Of a stretch of 64,000 nt of DNA, positions 13,801-25,797 are shown piece after piece; the first letter of the stretch is position 1, and the number at the start of each line of letters is the position of its first letter. Source of the stretch: Diploscapter coronatus (Eukaryota; Nematoda; Chromadorea; Rhabditida; Rhabditidae); contig OZ038422.1 in NCBI GenBank assembly GCA_964036155.1, positions 5,913,201-5,977,200 on the forward strand, in the 5' to 3' direction. Position numbers and translations under genes: made by a program. Below the pieces are notes generated by a model. The model worked only from the letters and a program-made list of their open reading frames with translations, did not search any database and was not told the origin of the DNA.

Positions 13801-16800
13801 CATAAGCGGCGAAACACATCATCAGATGGGCATACTTGCCTATGCTTTTGCGACTGTGAAATTGAATCAGATAAAGTAGGACTATATTAGTGATAAGGGC
13901 GAAAATACAGTTCGTGTAGGGTATCAGGTACTTGTACGCAGACACTTGTAATTTTACCATGGTAGAACTAAAAAGTTAGATTTACAAAATTGTACCTAGT
14001 GAAGAATGAGAGGAAACAAGCAAATATGATGCTTATTGACCGCTTTCTGCTAAAACTACAATTACAATTCTATGGACCATATCATTGCACGATAACAGAA
14101 TGCCAGAAAATTGTAGTTGAAAGCAGAATTTTTGATAAAGTTTCATGAGTAATATTTATTCGAAAATTTTGTTGCTCTGAACAAAACATGTATTCAAATA
14201 GTTCAAAAAGTTCGAAAACTAATTTGAACATCAAAGATATGTTTTCTCAGGGCAGATTTTATGAAGTAACGAAATGATGATTCAATAAAGATTGAGTTAA
14301 ATGAGTAATTTAGGCAGTCGAACTTGTACGTCGTCTAAAGCTGCATGCTCACTATCTGGAAACAAAGTGGACATTAATCATTATAGTGACTGGCACAGAA
14401 GAGGTATGAGACTGGGAACAGAGGCGGTTTTAAATTTCAATTTGGCTTATTGTCGAACTTTTTATGATAACAAATTTCCTGAAACGTTTTTTTCTGATTC
14501 CACTTTCAAAGAGTCTATCAGTTTCATCTTTGATTTGGATGTCTATTTCGCATTCGTTTCAATTAATTTTCAGTTTTGTGGTCACTGCGATGAACCAAAT
14601 CACTCATCGATTCGTCGTGCTTTGGGCGTTCTGAGGAAAGGCATCCCGAAAGCCCTCGTTGTGCTACTTGGACCAGTTCACGTTGCATCGAGTTACGAGC
14701 AAAATATCAACTTGTTGAAGTACATCAAATTGTTCTTTCAAAATTTGATTAACGCTTTCAGAGACCGATGCAGTTGCTTGGATGACATTTCGTCGAAGAA
14801 GTATCGCAATATCGTGAAGAAGTGGAAAGAAACGTTCATTTCCGTTGAGGTGAATAAATTTGTAAAGAAAATACGATATCATGAATGGCGTGAATTTTAT
14901 AAAACTAAGAAAGTTTACTTCAGTAAATGAAGAAACACACCGAATTCCTTAGAAATGTGATCATTTTGTAGAAAATTTCGTCACTCTCATATTGTAGATT
15001 TCGCAAAAAAAAAAAAATAAATCGTTACTGGTGGCGTAATTCTACATTAAATAGCCTTTCAGGAAGAATTCAACCATCTCAACTACACAACCTTCGGCGT
15101 GCTAGCTATTCCCCAGCTGACAATTCACTCTAGGGAACCGACTTCTTTGCTTGTACCCGGAAAACCAGTGCTCAATCGGAAAGGTCACACATATGCTGCC
15201 AAATGGCTATGGAATCGACTCATCGCTGGACCGAATTACAACGTCTCTGAAGCTCAGTTCTCCACCGACGCTTACTATTGTCCTTCTATTGTAAGATGAA
15301 AGAGAAACTGAAGAAGAGGTGAGAAAAATTTAGGGATGTCCGTATTTTAGAACAGTGCAGAATTTCGATCACTGTTCAATCATGACAGAAGACGACTACC
15401 AAGTAAACCGATACTTTTCTAACGATTATTTAAATTTCCGTCCAGAAAATAGTTCATCCAACGTTACCCCCAAATGTGACGACTCCTGTACCCCACCATC
15501 AAAGAATAGCCAATCATATGGGCTTCGTCATAGGTCTTGTGGTGGTTCTGGCGCTGATATCTGTTTCGTATGTGGTTTCCTCACATCTTCTTATTAGCTA
15601 TTGTCGATTGTAAACGAGGTGTCCATTTCCTAGTGCCCTTCGCAACAGGAAGGTGCGAAACGCGTCGCGTCCTCATGCGTCGCGGCTTCCATTGTGAAAA
15701 GCATTTTTCACACAAAATTCTCATTATTTTTTATTTTCTGTCGAAATTTCATAATTACCCGCTAATTAGTGGCAATTAGTGCTAATTATGATTAGATTGC
15801 CGATTGTTGAGTGAAAATTTGCTCTTTTATTGTTTTTTTAGCGATTTCTAGACGATTTATTGAAATTTGAACACTTAATGATTTTCTTCGACAGAAATTT
15901 TAAAATTAGCGATAATTGGTTAATATTTAGGGAATAATTACAGATATAGATTTCAATTTCGTCTTATTCCGTGTTTTTTTCAATTTTTCGTGAGCTTTTT
16001 GCCTTATTTTTCGATCAAATAATTTCTTGAGCAGTTTTTCAGGCACAAGCAAGTCCGACCATTTGCGTGCCGCCCTGCAACGAGCTCCTCCAAATCAGCG
16101 CCACTGTTCTGTAGAAGAAAATCATTTTTAAAAATTTTCAATTTCGATAAATCGCTAAAAAAAACTAGGTAAAAGAGCAAATTTCCGCTTAACACTCGAT
16201 AATCTAATCATAATTAGCACTAATTGTCAGTAATTAGCGGGTAATTATGAAATTTCGACAGAAAATAAAAAATAATGAGAATTTTGTATGAAAAATGCTT
16301 TTCACAATGGAAGCCGCGACGCATGAGGACGCGACGCGTTTCGCACCTTCCTGTTGCGAAGGGCACTAGGAAATGGACACCTCGTTTACAATCGACAATA
16401 ACACCTAAATATAAATGCACTTACATTCAGAGGTATTTGGAATTCCAATTCCGATTCCGAAATCATAAAAATTTCGGGGACATAAATGTAATAAGAAATG
16501 TTCGAGTACTTGCACAAAAGGAAAATTAGGAAAACAGGGTTTATTTTTCCAAAATCTTCCAATTTCTGCTAGAATCAATACCAGTCAGGAAGATCAATTC
16601 GTAGAGAAAATGCTCCCCGTTTTTATTTCTAAATTTCATGATGTTCGAGTTCTTTAGGATATTTGGTACGATTTTCTACTGCCATGGTCTAAACGCTACT
16701 CGCGGTCGATTCGAAGTTGTCGACGAAGAAAAGCAGTCAAATCCAACTGAAGAACACACTCCTGAGAATCCGCCCCCTCTTGTCATCCATTCGGCTCAAC

Positions 16801-17003
16801 GAAGCAGGAGCCAGTCAGTCGCAACTGCTGGATTTCTCGGACGAAGTTCTATTTCGATAAATGGATTGCAAGGAATGCAGCGGACAAACTCAATCTCATC
16901 CTCTCAGAATCCGTTCAACCAATCCCGCATATTCAGTCAGTCTATAGGAATTGTTAGGGATTACAATACAAACCAATCACGATATAATGGTTCTATCGGG
17001 TAA
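10889..17003 (+). CDS. Phospholipase-B-like SGNH membrane protein, likely catalytically altered
   Basis: A phospholipase B (PLB1-type, GDSL/SGNH fold) homologue. Eleven exons (10889-10948, 11005-11171, 11350-11446, 11492-11560, 11668-11767, 11813-11940, 14314-14403, 14574-14849, 15063-15290, 15446-15609, 16658-17003) join in phase to 574 residues. There is a signal peptide (1-20), an acidic linker, then ACPNVKP, LSPEDIRVVGAMGDSLA (Ser at about 129), FRGAAFPIGGD and TIPNILSQF, all PLB landmarks. The GxND block reads GTEE (234-237), followed by FCGHC. The DxxH block reads GKPV (362-365) before NRKGHTYAAKWLWNRL. A transmembrane segment (GFVIGLVVVLALISV, about 430-450) and a Ser/Asn-rich tail follow. 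Known PLBs use Ser, Asn, Asp and His, so Asn, Asp and His appear replaced here and hydrolysis is doubtful. Intron 6 (2.4 kb) holds a chemoreceptor gene on the opposite strand. The last junction is the least certain. Confidence 0.82.
12021..13960 (-). CDS. Str/Srj-type seven-transmembrane chemoreceptor, nested in an intron
   Basis: A nematode chemosensory GPCR of the Str/Srj class, expected in sensory cilia. It starts at the ATG at 13960 (exon 13763-13960, 66 codons). TM1 is in NCIFALITNIVLLYLIQF and TM2 in YAHLMMCFAAYEMIYIIS. A later exon gives AFCGVYFIGFPMLAIHFIYRY. The next begins RPSKLRLI and carries WFIACCLLGTFIAFNCYF. The family motif KTRDYQRQFFLALVLQTLIP follows, then YAPVGIYYIFPMFG and FYPWLDPLVVILIIKDYRR. 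It stops at TGA 12021-12023. The exon from 12.68-12.79 kb joins best straight after AFIGAQYW, leaving a 450-bp intron. The gene lies wholly inside intron 6 of the phospholipase-B-like gene on the other strand. Its own intron phases are consistent, so it looks intact. Confidence 0.82.
15601..16398. mobile_element. 798-bp fold-back transposon with TA target duplication
   Basis: Long inverted arms (about 15601-15893 and 16108-16398) start TTGTCGATTGTAAACGAGG and end with the reverse complement. They are flanked by TA at 15599-15600 and 16399-16400, as for Tc1/mariner elements. The arms are highly similar near the ends and drift inward. The centre (about 215 bp) encodes nothing recognisable, so it is non-autonomous. 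It lies at the 3' border of the transmembrane exon of the phospholipase-B-like gene. The left arm supplies the most phase-compatible splice donor (ATT/GTAAACG at 15610). Confidence 0.88.
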
Positions 17004-17588
17004 CATAATCCGTATCAATAGTATAATTTTATGACACTGTTATTAACTTGGGATTGACAATGATACAGGGTTTAAACCAGTTTTTCTTTCCAATTTCTAA
17101 CGTTATCTGAGCTAATATCATAGGATATTTCTAAAATTCATCAATGCAATGCGGTGTCATCCAAATTTATCACAAATTCACACCATATTTTGTTCATTTG
17201 CTAGAAAATAGAGTGTAGGAATAATAAAGCCATTAAATCAAGCTTCATCGTTTCGAATTTAAAGTCTACTTTGTACATCTTTACTCATTTCAATAATAAA
17301 TTAGTGCCTATGCAAGAAGGGAACTTTTACGAGTTTCCCTAATTAAATTAACTGCTAATGAACAATTATAATTCGTAATGAAATGAGCGTCGACAAAAAA
17401 TTCTTCGAAAACCAATTGTTGAAGGTTGCCAAGCAGCGCGATACGAGCTATTCCCAGGGGCTCTTCATTCTGTTGTTTTGAAATCTTCATTCATTGTCTT
17501 TTCTCGGCATTTGTGCTCTGCTGAATTCGATAAACTTGGGCTCAACTTTACGCAAATCATTCACTAAAATTTACATTTCGCAATCGGA

Positions 17589-20304
17589 ATGAGCGACAAA
17601 GAAGACGAATCATCATCAGATGGAAGCTCTGATTCATTGGAAAGCGAAGAGACGATCCAGGAACACCAATCTGAAGACGTCCTTGATGAGCAGTCAACCA
17701 AGACATATTCTGCATCAAATTCCAGCCGATCTATCACTTCAACAAGTCGACCTTCTTCCAAGCAATATCAAGAGCAAATAACTGAAAGAATGACAGAGTC
17801 AAGAGCTGCTTCATCTGGACCTGTTCCAATTGATGAGCCTCCTTCCACATTTGAAAAACCCGTAAGTATTATAAATAATTCTATCAAATCACCTTCTGTA
17901 GATGTTGTTTGCAATGGCTACTAGCAACTCAAGAACAACGAGTCCGAATCCAAATATCATTGCGACAAATGGCCCAAGTGAGGCTCGCATTCATACTTCA
18001 TCAACTCGTCCAGTAAGTTCAAAGAGCGCTTCATCCAGAACAATCATGGTCAATCCATCAGTTAACACCATCAAAGCAGATGGATCTGCTAATGAAGTAA
18101 AGCACGAAAAGTCAATAAGTCGAAATCCAATACTTTTCAGAAAGAAACACAATTGCATTCGAACGATCAGATCAGGGATTTATGGTCATGGTCCCCGAAT
18201 TCAAGAATAATGGCCGTCATTAAACAAGAAAATGATATCGATATTCTAGTTTTCATGTCTCCTTCGGTAAACGTTTTCGACTTTGATGAAATATTTATCT
18301 CGTTGACAACTAAATTACGTTGTGAAAAATTGGAGCAATATTTTGAAAATGATGGTAGCAGCAATATGGCAACATGGACGAATCGCGACTTTCTACGATA
18401 TGATGGCAGAATTTCTACCAAATCGCACCATTCTTCTTTTTTCGAAAACCCTGCGCGCGCCGTCATTTTGTAGGAAGAGTGTTTCAACAATGCCATCACG
18501 TAGTCTTTTTGTTACTTCGAAAAACGATCTTTTAACGGTCTGCCAAAAAGTTATTTTGAACTTCTATGATGAAGCAAATCAGTGATTTTAGCAAGCTCAA
18601 TGTCCATTTTTAGGACGATAAGTGCCCATCTCTCAAACGATTTCGGAATAACCGTATAACTGCAATGTCGTTTCATGAGAGTGGCGACTTCATCGTTGTT
18701 GGATGGTCGGATGGACTCATCGAACTGTTGGATTTCGATGGAATCGATAGTCAACTTGAATTCTCTTGAAGTAGCATGCAAAGACATTTTTCAGGCTGCT
18801 CGACCATCCAAAGCGAATACAACGACGAAATCAATAAGATCGATCACTCAATAAGCTTCATTGAGTGGTCGCATGATGGAAATTTACTATTTACTGCAGA
18901 GAAGGTAAAGAATGTTCTTGAAAACTCTGCATGAAAATCTTAGGGTGGCATAGTCAAACTCTGGAGCCTTGAAGTCGATGAGAGCCAATACAAGAACAAA
19001 TATACGACGAAGCTCTTCAAGGAATTCGACGTGAAATCTGTTCTCACAGCGACGGCAAGGCGAACTTATAGATTGTGAGGAGTGAAATTTTTCGTAATTT
19101 GAGTCAAGACATTCAGAAAATCTGATGAGAAATTCGTTCGACCGAAATCTTCATTTGTGCCGAATATTAGTGATGTCTTTTGTTGGAGAAAGCAACAGCG
19201 TAGACCAACAAGAAGGTTTGCTGGAAATAAATATAAAGCTAATTGAAATAATTCAGTATTGGAACATCAGACACGAAGATAGAATTTACGGAGTTTCTGG
19301 TTGCTTTACAAAAGAATGACGGAGCTGAAATCATGGGCGTCGATGAATCAGGAGAAATGCAGACTAGAGATAGAGTATGGCAGTATTTTCATTAAGGATA
19401 CTGCGAATAAACATCATTGATTCTTCAGTATAACGGCGATGTCAATTTCATGAAATGGCTTACAAGATTCAATGCAACGTTGGTCGTCAACAGCAGTAAA
19501 GCCGAATGTATCATCAAGAAATTCGACAGCGATACCCCTGTGGAAAAAGTAATTGGTTTTTACTAGTTTCATGAAGAATGTTTGGCTTCAGTTCATGTTC
19601 TACTTCGTGAACACTCAAAAGCTGGTGATCAGAAACATGCTAATTACGAATGTTGCAAATAGTATTCGAATCAATTCACTCCTTGCTGACAAGCTCGAAT
19701 GCTACATGCTGGAACACGAGCAAGGCTTCGACGCGGACGATCAAATTCTATGCTTCGACTATTCGTATCAATTTGGCAAGAAATTTACTTCATTCCAGTA
19801 ACCGGCTGAAAGTTTTGGTTACTTCAGAAAATCGAAACTCCAGTGGTTTTTGGAATTTCTTTTCCGATACCGTAACGGAACTGTAAAAATTGATTAAGAC
19901 TTAAATACCGGTTCGGTCTAACGAAAAGAAATCAACTTCTGGTTTCGATTTTTTAAGCATCGATTCCATCCAGTCCTCGTTGCGTTCATCGATATTTAAC
20001 TTATTTCAGATATGCTTGTGTGTGGTTGCAAGTCTGGAAAATTAGCGGTATTCTTGTCTGACGACATCAATGTCATAACCGATTGGAAGCTGCAACCAGC
20101 GATTGTTCTTGGAGAGTGTACTACACCGGTAAGGAATTGCGTTAAAATTGTGCATATTTGAACTAGCGGTGAAATGTTTGAATGTTGATTTACAAATTTT
20201 AGATTTTCAAAATCGAGTTCAGCCCGAACGAGAATTATATCGCTGTTCATTTTGGGAAACGGATAGATTTTATCAATGTTGGAGCACTTTTACCTTCCGA
20301 TTAG
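17589..20304 (+). CDS. WD40-repeat protein with Ser-rich N-terminus
   Basis: I recognise the fold but not the orthologue. The ATG at 17589 opens an acidic Ser/Glu-rich disordered region (DKEDESSSDGSSDSLESEE) of about 150-190 residues. It is followed by beta-propeller-like blades: IRDLWSWSPNSRIMAVI, RITAMSFHESGDFIVVGWSD, ISFIEWSHDGNLLF with GGIVKLWSLEV, VNFMKWLTRFNATLVV, LVCGCKSGKLAVFL and IFKIEFSPNENYIAVHF. Each has the hydrophobic-Trp-Ser-x-x-Gly pattern typical of degenerate WD repeats. It ends TAG at 20302-20304. Introns are short and most junctions close in phase. The exons between 18.24-18.57 kb and 19.08-20.0 kb are uncertain and more than one splice solution is possible. Probably a scaffold in a protein complex; the cellular role cannot be told. 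Confidence 0.7.
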
Positions 20305-21161
20305 ATTTGCTGAGCTGAGAAATTTCTTGATTATCATACTGTTTGAAAGTTTTTAGTTAGTTTAACATTTTTCTAATTGCACTTATTTTACGCGTAAATG
20401 TCGACATTCTGAATAAATGACGTAACTTAGATAGAACGTGGTCTCGGTACGCTCGACACTCTGACATTCACATGCATTCGACCACTGACTGCATTACAAT
20501 AGGCAATCATTCAGTTCGTGGTTTTCTTTTGTCGATAGTCCGAGTTTTCGTTTTGATTACATAATATCACATCTTTGCTATGTTCGAATCCATGAAAACA
20601 TGAAGCACTCCAGCATGAGACTCTGAGTTTCTATTCTAACATTTGAGTGGTACTCACACTGGAGTGACTACTAGCACTCCCAATCGTTCGTGAATTCGAC
20701 CCCTGGGCTTTTCTGTTTATTATTTTTAGTTTTGGAAAATTGTTATCGTTCGTATTCATTATTATTTCTTCAAAAATCGCCTTCGACATCTACCAATTAA
20801 ATAGATTTTCAATTTTTTCTCATTTTCAGTGTTTATTTTTGGTATTCGATGAAATTTAGATGTTCGATATTAACTCGATTTTCAATTTCTATGCTAGTTT
20901 TTCGTTCAATAAAACAATATTTCAAACTAAAGCGAAAAATTGACGAAAAACGACAAAAGTAAAATTCGCGCAAATGCATTGCAATTTATTTTGAACGTCG
21001 TTTGAACCGCGAAAATGTTGACTAAACACAGTGCATTCCACATTTTCGTACCGCATTTTCAATTTTTCGCCCAAATTTGACCGATTTCTTCATTTTGTGA
21101 CTTTTTTCGTTGTTTGTAGACTGACATTTCGATTTTAGACAGTTCGTCGTTGTGCAGCAGC
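20305..21161. other. Intergenic, probable promoter region of the THAP gene
   Basis: No exon chain was found. A short inverted repeat around AGCACTCCAGCATGAG (about 20603) and CTCACACTGGAGTG (about 20654) could form a stem. The last 150 bp are less AT-rich. AATAAA at about 20413 could serve the WD40 gene. Confidence 0.45.
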
Positions 21162-24100
21162 ATGAGCTATGCGTGTGTGGCCTGTGAGCGACTCACCTCG
21201 ACTCACAAACTCGCCCACTTCACAAGTCACCCAGTTAAGAGGGAGCAATGGATTATCTCGTTGAGCAGAGCAGATCCGGTGGAGATGGCTCAGTTGAGGA
21301 GAAGGATCGAGGTCATTCATATTGGAATGGAATGAAGAGCTCTTTATTCGACATTTTTAATGAAACTCAATTTTTTATCTTGAAAAGTTCTCGGATAAAG
21401 CTGGATTAAAATTTTAGAGATTTGAAAGCTAGTTTTTTTCAAAATTCACAATTCTCAGAGACGAGCCCGTCCTATGATCTGCAGCTACCACTTCCCGGAC
21501 ATCAGCGAGGTCGACGAAGTCAACAGGAAACTCCGCAGCAATGGTCTTCCTGTTCCCATTGTAAGGCTTTGCCTTTTAAAAGTCATCGAAGTTTGTATTC
21601 AGGATGAAAATCGATTGCCTCTTTCGCGAAACATCAATTCCAAATTCCTGCATCGAGTTCCTCAGCTGCTCATCGACGTCACTGGTGAGATTTTCTTGTT
21701 CTGAAAAGTTGTAAAAACTTCCTGCCCAACCTTTATTATACGATTTCAATGATGCAAAAATAACTTCGGGAAGATATCCAATATTTTTTCTCCAACTATT
21801 GGTATTATGGGTTACGAGAAAGCAGATACTGCATACTCTTTGCAATTCGTTTTGTACGCACCCCACCCCTCCTTCCTTTCATTTGTTATCTCTTCCGTCT
21901 CTTCAGGGCTCATGCTATTACTCGGAGGTTAAGCCTAGGAGAAGAGAGTTGCAAAGTGTGCAATATCTACCTGCTCGCAGTCCATAATATCAGTGGCATT
22001 TGTGCGAGAGTTTATTCGCTTAACATTTCGTAAAGTTGTTCCCAATATTGGACACTCAGACATCTCATAAAACAACCACTTGCCATCTTCGATTCCTCTC
22101 AAAAATAATTGGTTTATTATGCAACTCGGCTCATTTAGTCATCAGTATTCTTTATTCATCGATTTGCTTGCAGACCCAGTCAAGCGTCAGAAAATCATCG
22201 CGGACAGTGTCTTTCGGCCCGAGCCTTCACACATGGCTGCAAACGCAGTAACTGTCTCTACTTCGGCTCAAAGGTTCGGGGATTTTTAAAGTAAAAAAGT
22301 AGTTAAACTGGAATTAAATTTCACGACGGTTGACAGAAATTTGAATAGAAATTCCCTCGTTCTCTTCCATCTTTCGATCATTTTTGTTGAAATATCGTAA
22401 TGCAAAGATGAAAAATTCTTGCATTACGAATCTCACAAGTTTAAGGAATTCTTTTTCAGACCTGAGAAGTTGCTCATCGCTCCCTCTTCATCTGATCGTC
22501 ACGCCATTGGAATGAAGAGACCTTTACCTTCTACTTCTCGTCATGATTCTTTGTAAGAAATCATTCTTGATTTTCGATTTTCCAATTCGTATCTCCAGGA
22601 ATGGCTTTACTTTAAGAGCATCCGAAGAACCAGTTCCTGCAAAGAAGACATCGTCATCGAGAAGGAAGACCCGACATGTGCAGTCAAGGAGTGACTCGGA
22701 AGATGAAATGGAACTGGAGGCGGAGAAAGGGTATGTAGTTTTTGGTTTTGTGCAGAAATTTCGTAATTCTTTATTCGACCGAACATTTCAAAAATGCTAT
22801 GCTGAAAGGACTTCTTTCATTACGTTTTCTTCGTTTAGTGAAGAGATTTTCTTATCAAGAATAAATTTTATTGAAGGTGCACTAATTACGATAGTCGTTT
22901 TCAGTGTTGTACAAAAGGAGATCAAATCGGAACCGCTGGATGAAGATGAAGCGGACCACCAACTGTTCAAATTATCCGGAGAGCGAGTCAAACGTGAACA
23001 GACGGAACGAATTGAAAATGCATCTGCACCTTCCGTTGTATTTGGAAATGGAAAGGGACGAGAAAGGGCGCAGTCCATCGATGCTGATCCTGAGGGTAAG
23101 TCAGATTTAAAAAAAAATTTCCATTTAGGAATCTTAAACAGCATTTTTTCTTCAAACATTTTCACAATATTTTAAAATTTATATGAGCAAAATTGAATGA
23201 AAACTTTTATTTCCGTCATGTTAGTAGCATTTATTATTTTCTCAGGATCCAATTCCTCGGCCTCTCCCGACTTGGATCAGCCATTTCATCCCTCCTCCAC
23301 GCCTCCCTCCAGCAGTCATTCCAACTCCAACTCAGCGACCAATGATGAGCCCCCACAAAGCAGTGCAACAGCCTCTGCCTCTCCATACAAAAGTGCTCTC
23401 GATGAAATTGTGCAGAGTAGGACAAAATCCGTCTTTTCTTCTAAGAGTATTTTTCAGCCAGCACGACTTTCGTCGTCAAATGTCCAAATTCATTCAAAGG
23501 ACTCAACCTCAAGAGAATTCTGGTAAGATAATTTATTTGAACAGTTAAAATAGGTATTTACTTCTTCTAAACTTACGAGAAAGAATGTTTGACACATGTG
23601 TAATGCTATAAAAAAAAATAGTAGAAATGCTAGAGAAATACTGTTTGATAATGTTATACTCGCTTTTGAGGACATTTTACTCCCCGTCAAATTGTTTTAT
23701 ACGCATCAACATCCTAAACCCTCTAATTTTGTGTATCTCAGAAGAAACTCGGATTCGCGTACTGCCAGTACAACGATCTGGGCGAGGAGATCGACAACTT
23801 CACCACGGATTTCCCACAAGACGATGATGCGGTATTGATTTTCACTCGTTTTCTTGGGAATTATTCTGACATTTCAAAAATAGAAAATTTACAAAAAGAA
23901 GAAATGATTGTGTAGATTTCCTGATCTGACGAAAGTGATATTTTTAATGTCTTTCTTTCAGTTTTTCTATCTTGGAAGAAAGAAAATGGATAATTTGATT
24001 TACAGGATCTCTCGATGTTGAACCCGAGTGTCCCTCTGTCTGTTTCCTTCCCTCCTTCCATTCCATCTGTTCCTGAAACTGTCTCTGCCGCTCCTTCATC

Positions 24101-25797
24101 TGTCGATGCTCCCGACTCTCCCCGAACCAAATCTCCTCTCCCTCCTCCCCAATCTCCCATTCGAGCTGCGCAGTCCAAATACACCAAGAAATTGGTCAGA
24201 ACCAACTAAATTTTAACTAATTTATTTTGAAGTATTCTAACTAAAACTTGAATGGAAAAATTTCGTTCAAATCTAGAAATTATCTAAATTTGATATTTGT
24301 CGCGTGTAGATTGTGTTATCTTTACTTTGTTGTTCAAAATAAACGTGGAAGTTTAAAATATATACCTTGTTTGAGAAATCACATTAGCAATTTTGCACGT
24401 GAAATATTTATATTACGTTTCTCCGAATGAATTTTGAACATCCATGCATCCAGTGAACTATCAGAAAAATGAAAAATAATTTGCTTCAGAACTCTTCCCA
24501 ATCTGAGGCGAAAGACGAGTATTTCAAGAAGATCGCTACCACTGAAAATGGCGAATTTCGATTGAGCAAACCAAAGGTTTTCACGATTTTTTCAAACATT
24601 CTCTAAAATGCAAAGTTTCAGCCTTTCCCAACAGTGAATTTGCTGCGTCATCGCTCGTCGATTTCGCCCCCACTCAGCGAGACCGACACTGTCAAAATCG
24701 TCTCTCCTGCAGTCCTCAGAAAGGTACACAGATTTTAACTTGTGGAAAATATTCAATTATATTCCTACTGTAGACTTGATTTATTCAATTCAATAGATGA
24801 TTTTCTCATTTTTTCTGGACTAAATTTGTTTTTTTCACTCATTTTGTCTTTTCCAGGTCTCAGTAACTCCCCCACCCGTCTTCGGTAGCACCCGCTATCC
24901 CCTCTCCTCGTCCTTCGTTGGCAGGCCGATTGGCTCATTCAAGCCTGTCTCAGATTCGAGCAATGACAAAGTCATCATCAAGGCCGTCAAGAGCAGTACT
25001 TTCGGCACTATGCGACCGCATCCTTACTCCGTTTCTAATGTAAGTGCATTTTTCTTTCTTTACGAGAAAACATTTTTGTATTTTTTTGAGAATTTTTTTA
25101 ATGGAAAAATAAGCATGATCATATAATAATACTTTAATTTTTTCTTCATTCTTCAAGCAGCATATTTCAATATTTCAGAAACTGGTGACACTCCGTCCAG
25201 TTGGAAAGACATCATCTCTGTCTCTGAAGAGTAGTTCTGCATTGGACGGTGATTTATCTTCTGCCTCTACAGACAGATCAGGTCTTTCCCGCATTTTTGG
25301 GCTCGGCTCTGCCACTTACGAGCCTGTTATCAATGCCTCTCGTAGACTCAAGAAGGTTGGAAGATTTTCAGCAAAAATTATTTATAAAATTCTTTTTCTT
25401 TTCTGATTAGTTATTCGATCTGTAACTGGAGATCAGGAATAACATTTTGTCCATTTTTTATTTCTATTTCTGATCACATTTTATAGTTAAATACAATCTT
25501 TCAAAACTATCATTTTTATTTTTCGAATATTTCTTTCAGATCGAACCCAAGAAGCCAATTGCCGAATCCTCGCAAAAGCCACCACTTGCATCTCTACAGA
25601 GACCTTACGAATACAGAGATAAGGCGAAGATTAGAATCGAGAGAGAAAAGGAAAAAGAGAAGGAAAGAGTCAAGGAGAGGGAAATGGAGAGGAATAAGGA
25701 AAGTCCGATGAAGCAGAGAACAGCAAGAGGACAAAAAGCTGTGGACACGAAGGAGGTCAGTGACAAAGTCATGCAGATTCTCAAGCACACTAATTAG
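21162..25797 (+). CDS. THAP zinc-finger protein with long disordered tail
   Basis: A probable DNA-binding nuclear protein. From the ATG at 21162, exons 21162-21311, 21459-21560, 21603-21684 and 22174-22273 join in phase. They give a C2CH THAP finger: C5-x2-C8 (YACVACERL), Trp30 (REQWIISL) and C58-x2-H61 (PMICSYHF). This fits the C-x2-4-C-x35-53-C-x2-H spacing, with a Leu-Pro-Val-Pro stretch after it. The rest is a long low-complexity region rich in Ser and Pro with Arg/Lys clusters (PAKKTSSSRRKTRH). A likely SUMO site is in KEIKSEPLDEDE. A charged Glu/Lys/Arg coil (EREKEKEKERVKE) leads to the C-terminus ILKHTN. THAP proteins in nematodes act in transcription and chromatin control, but I cannot name the orthologue. 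An intron-like GTAAGT...TTTCAG pair follows the stop (25803-25860). A small inverted-repeat element lies in the third intron. Confidence 0.78.
21798..21994. mobile_element. Short imperfect inverted-repeat element in a THAP gene intron
   Basis: The left arm (ATTGGTATTATGGGTTACGA..., about 50 bp) pairs with the right arm ending ...GTCCATAATATCAGT at 21994. The subterminal GATACTGCATAC...TTTGCAA resembles the ends of the larger element at 25917-26706, so they are probably one family. The arms have diverged, which suggests an old copy. Confidence 0.6.

Noticed and set aside
14344..14400. Frame reading KVDINHYSDW, which resembles the PLB stretch before the GxND block
   Set aside because: The phase set by exon 6 (ends 11940, phase 0) requires the other frame, which reads AVELVRRLKLHAHYLE and then KWTLIIIVTGTEE and joins the next exon. 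The resemblance is accidental.
16220..16420. 66-codon open frame nearly identical to one at 15570-15779
   Set aside because: Both are the two inverted arms of the fold-back element read from opposite strands, not genes.
20575..20600. TGTTCGAATCC, like the B box of a tRNA gene
   Set aside because: No A box or acceptor stem at the proper distance.
21249..21311. ATG giving MDYLVEQSRSGGDGSVEEKDR as first exon of the THAP gene
   Set aside because: It ends in phase 1 at the donor and cannot join the next exon (phase 0). The ATG at 21162 in another frame does, and it completes the C2CH finger.
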